A stretch of DNA of 57,448 bases from Actibacterium sp. 188UL27-1 (GTDB lineage Bacteria > Pseudomonadota > Alphaproteobacteria > Rhodobacterales > Rhodobacteraceae), in assembly GCF_016901225.1 (NCBI RefSeq), contig NZ_JAFEUL010000023.1, positions 1-57,448 on the forward strand, written 5' to 3'. Position numbers and translations under genes: made by a program. The notes under the pieces were generated by a model. It made no database searches. It saw nothing but the letters and a program-made list of their open reading frames with translations, and was not told the origin of the DNA. Positions 56,046 through 57,448 of this stretch are shown in pieces (the stretch's first letter is position 1; each line of letters begins with the position of its first letter).

Positions 56046-56884
56046 TCGTCACCTTCCTTCTTTTCGGCTGCAATGTCGGCCTCAGCGGCCTTCAATTCAG
56101 CTTCCTCAGCAGCGGCCGCTTCGGCGGCGGCAGCTTCTTCTGCGGCCTTCGCCTCAGCTTCGGCCTGTGCGGCAGCTTCAGCAGCCAGACGCTCCGCCTC
56201 TTCCGAAGCGGATCTTAGGGCGGCAGGATAAATCACATTCTCAGGGATGGGTTTCTTGACCGCATCCTTGATCGTGACCCAGCCACCTTTCGATCCCGGT
56301 ACAGCACCTTTCACCATGATCAAGCCACGGTCAGCATCGGTACGAATGACCTGCAGGTTCTGCGTCGTCACCTTGGCCGCACCCATGTGCCCGGCCATTT
56401 TCTTGCCCTTGAACACTTTGCCCGGGTCCTGACACTGACCGGTCGAGCCATGCGAGCGGTGGCTGATCGATACACCGTGGGAGGCGCGCAGACCGCCAAA
56501 GTTGTGCCGCTTCATCGCACCCGCAAAACCTTTACCAATCGAGGTGCCGCTAACATCGACGAACTGACCTTCGAAGTAATGGTTCGCGGTGATCTCTTCA
56601 CCGACACCGATTAGGTTTTCGGGGGCCACGCGGAACTCAGCGACCTTACGCTTGGGCTCCACCTTGGCGACGGAGTAATGACCGCGCATCGCTTGACTGG
56701 TGCGTTTGGCTTTGGCCGTCCCGGCACCTAACTGAACCGCCGAATAGCCATCTTTTTCGGCAGTGCGCTGTGCCACGACCTGAAGCTTGTCCAACTGCAG
56801 AACGGTCACCGGCACCTGCTTGCCGTCTTCCATGAACAGGCGGGTCATGCCCACCTTCTTTGCGATCACGCCAGAGCGCAACAT
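56042..56884 (-). CDS. rplC: 50S ribosomal protein L3 with Ala/Glu-rich extension
   Basis: 280 residues from ATG 56884, starting [20 protein letters not shown]; the core ends near 225. About 55 further residues of Ala, Glu and Lys repeats, probably a charged helix, follow, longer than the usual L3 of about 210. Thirteen bases after rpsJ. Confidence 0.97.
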   Translation of the reverse strand: MLRSGVIAKKVGMTRLFMEDGKQVPVTVLQLDKLQVVAQRTAEKDGYSAVQLGAGTAKAKRTSQAMRGHYSVAKVEPKRKVAEFRVAPENLIGVGEEITANHYFEGQFVDVSGTSIGKGFAGAMKRHNFGGLRASHGVSISHRSHGSTGQCQDPGKVFKGKKMAGHMGAAKVTTQNLQVIRTDADRGLIMVKGAVPGSKGGWVTIKDAVKKPIPENVIYPAALRSASEEAERLAAEAAAQAEAEAKAAEEAAAAEAAAAEEAELKAAEADIAAEKKEGDE

Positions 56885-56897
56885 GATGGAGCCCTCC

Positions 56898-57206
56898 TTA
56901 AACCGAGATCTGAACGTCCACACCGGCCGCCAGGTCGAGCTTCATTAGCGCGTCCACGGTCTGAGGTGTGGGGTCAATAATGTCGAGCAGACGCTTATGG
57001 GTACGGATTTCCCACTGGTCGCGCGATTTCTTGTCGATATGTGGTCCCCGCAAAACGGTGAACTTCTCGATCTTATTGGGCAGCGGGATCGGCCCACGCA
57101 CCTGTGCACCGGTTCGTTTAGCTGTGTTCACGATTTCCTGCGTGCTGGCATCCAGCACGCGGTAATCGAACGCCTTCAGCCGGATACGGATATTCTGGCT
57201 TTGCAT
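56898..57206 (-). CDS. rpsJ: 30S ribosomal protein S10 / NusJ
   Basis: 102 residues from ATG 57206 ([20 protein letters not shown]); the ATG at 57212 adds two residues but leaves too little room after GAAGG. It is also the antitermination factor NusJ. First gene of the S10 block, downstream of tuf with a hairpin between. Confidence 0.98.
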   Translation of the reverse strand: MQSQNIRIRLKAFDYRVLDASTQEIVNTAKRTGAQVRGPIPLPNKIEKFTVLRGPHIDKKSRDQWEIRTHKRLLDIIDPTPQTVDALMKLDLAAGVDVQISV

Positions 57207-57279
57207 TGTCATTGGCCTTCAAATGGCATGAACCTGAGAGGTGGAGACCGGCGCATCCGGGACCCACGTCGAGGGGACA

Positions 57280-57311
57280 AACGGCCCGCGGTTTCAAAAT
57301 CGCGGGCCGTT
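57280..57311 (-). terminator. Hairpin between tuf and rpsJ
   Basis: AACGGCCCGCG / CGCGGGCCGTT, 11-base perfect arms around a 10-base loop, 13 bases after the tuf stop. No long T tract follows, so it may attenuate rather than fully stop transcription into rpsJ. Confidence 0.6.
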
Positions 57312-57324
57312 CGGGAAGACTGTC

Positions 57325-57448
57325 TTAGTCGATGATTTTGGAGACGACGCCTGCGCCGACGGTGCGGCCGCCTTCGCGGATGGCGAAGCGCAGGCCGTTT
57401 TCCATGGCGATCGGAGCGATCAGCTCAACCGAGAACGACACGTTGTCG
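57325..57448 (-). CDS. tuf: Elongation factor Tu, C-terminal end (partial)
   Basis: The last 40 codons read on the minus strand from the window edge: [20 protein letters not shown], then [16 protein letters not shown] and stop, identical in character to EF-Tu domain 3. The rest lies outside the window. Delivers aminoacyl-tRNA to the ribosome. Confidence 0.97.
   Translation of the reverse strand, partial: DNVSFSVELIAPIAMENGLRFAIREGGRTVGAGVVSKIID

Overview
The window looks like a chromosome segment of an alphaproteobacterium of the Rhodobacteraceae (Roseobacter-type). The grounds are the order rplQ-rpoA-rpsK-rpsM-adk-secY followed by rarA, crcB, rluC, a HAD phosphatase and ATP12, a bzt/aap-type amino-acid ABC operon, rpmH-rnpA-yidD, and the high GC of the core genes. 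This assignment comes from reading genes and proteins; no phylogeny was run.

Region 1 (1-14521) is an accessory island. It starts with the end of an IS3-type element cutting into a restriction-modification gene. Next come a HEPN/Abi-like gene, about 370 bases densely packed with hairpins that look like a large structured RNA, and a low-GC RTX exoprotein carrying what looks like a FrpC-type self-processing module with a small membrane-protein partner. These are followed by an unrecognised gene, a mobilisation-like module (two tiny membrane proteins plus a coupling-protein-like ATPase that itself lacks membrane segments), and a large serine recombinase. The recombinase reading frame ends inside a tRNA-Arg(ACG) gene, which is the likely integration site. 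The left end of the island is not clearly inside the window.

Region 2 (14584-28824) is mixed core genome: a histidine kinase with a small exported protein, a flavin disulfide reductase paired with a TVP38 membrane protein, rpmH-rnpA-yidD, engB-yidC on the opposite strand, a cyclic-di-GMP phosphodiesterase with a dead GGDEF, ttcA, an SDR, argB, a ferredoxin-like protein, a SixA phosphatase and an anchored hypothetical protein.

Region 3 (28828-37730) holds the polar/acidic amino-acid ABC transporter (bztABCD/aapJQMP) and a tightly overlapped set rarA-crcB-rluC-HAD-ATP12.

Region 4 (37834-57448) is the ribosomal protein super-cluster on the minus strand, from the tuf end and rpsJ to rplQ. It is broken in two places by non-ribosomal cargo. 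Between rplP and rpmC lie four genes: a ParB-like-fold protein, a methyltransferase, a 2-oxoglutarate oxygenase and a muramidase-like exported protein. Between rpmD and rplO lies an exported von Willebrand A protein. At each break the upstream ribosomal block ends in a hairpin terminator. At the second break the downstream block has a well-spaced sigma-70 promoter of its own. The cluster therefore probably runs as at least three transcription units.
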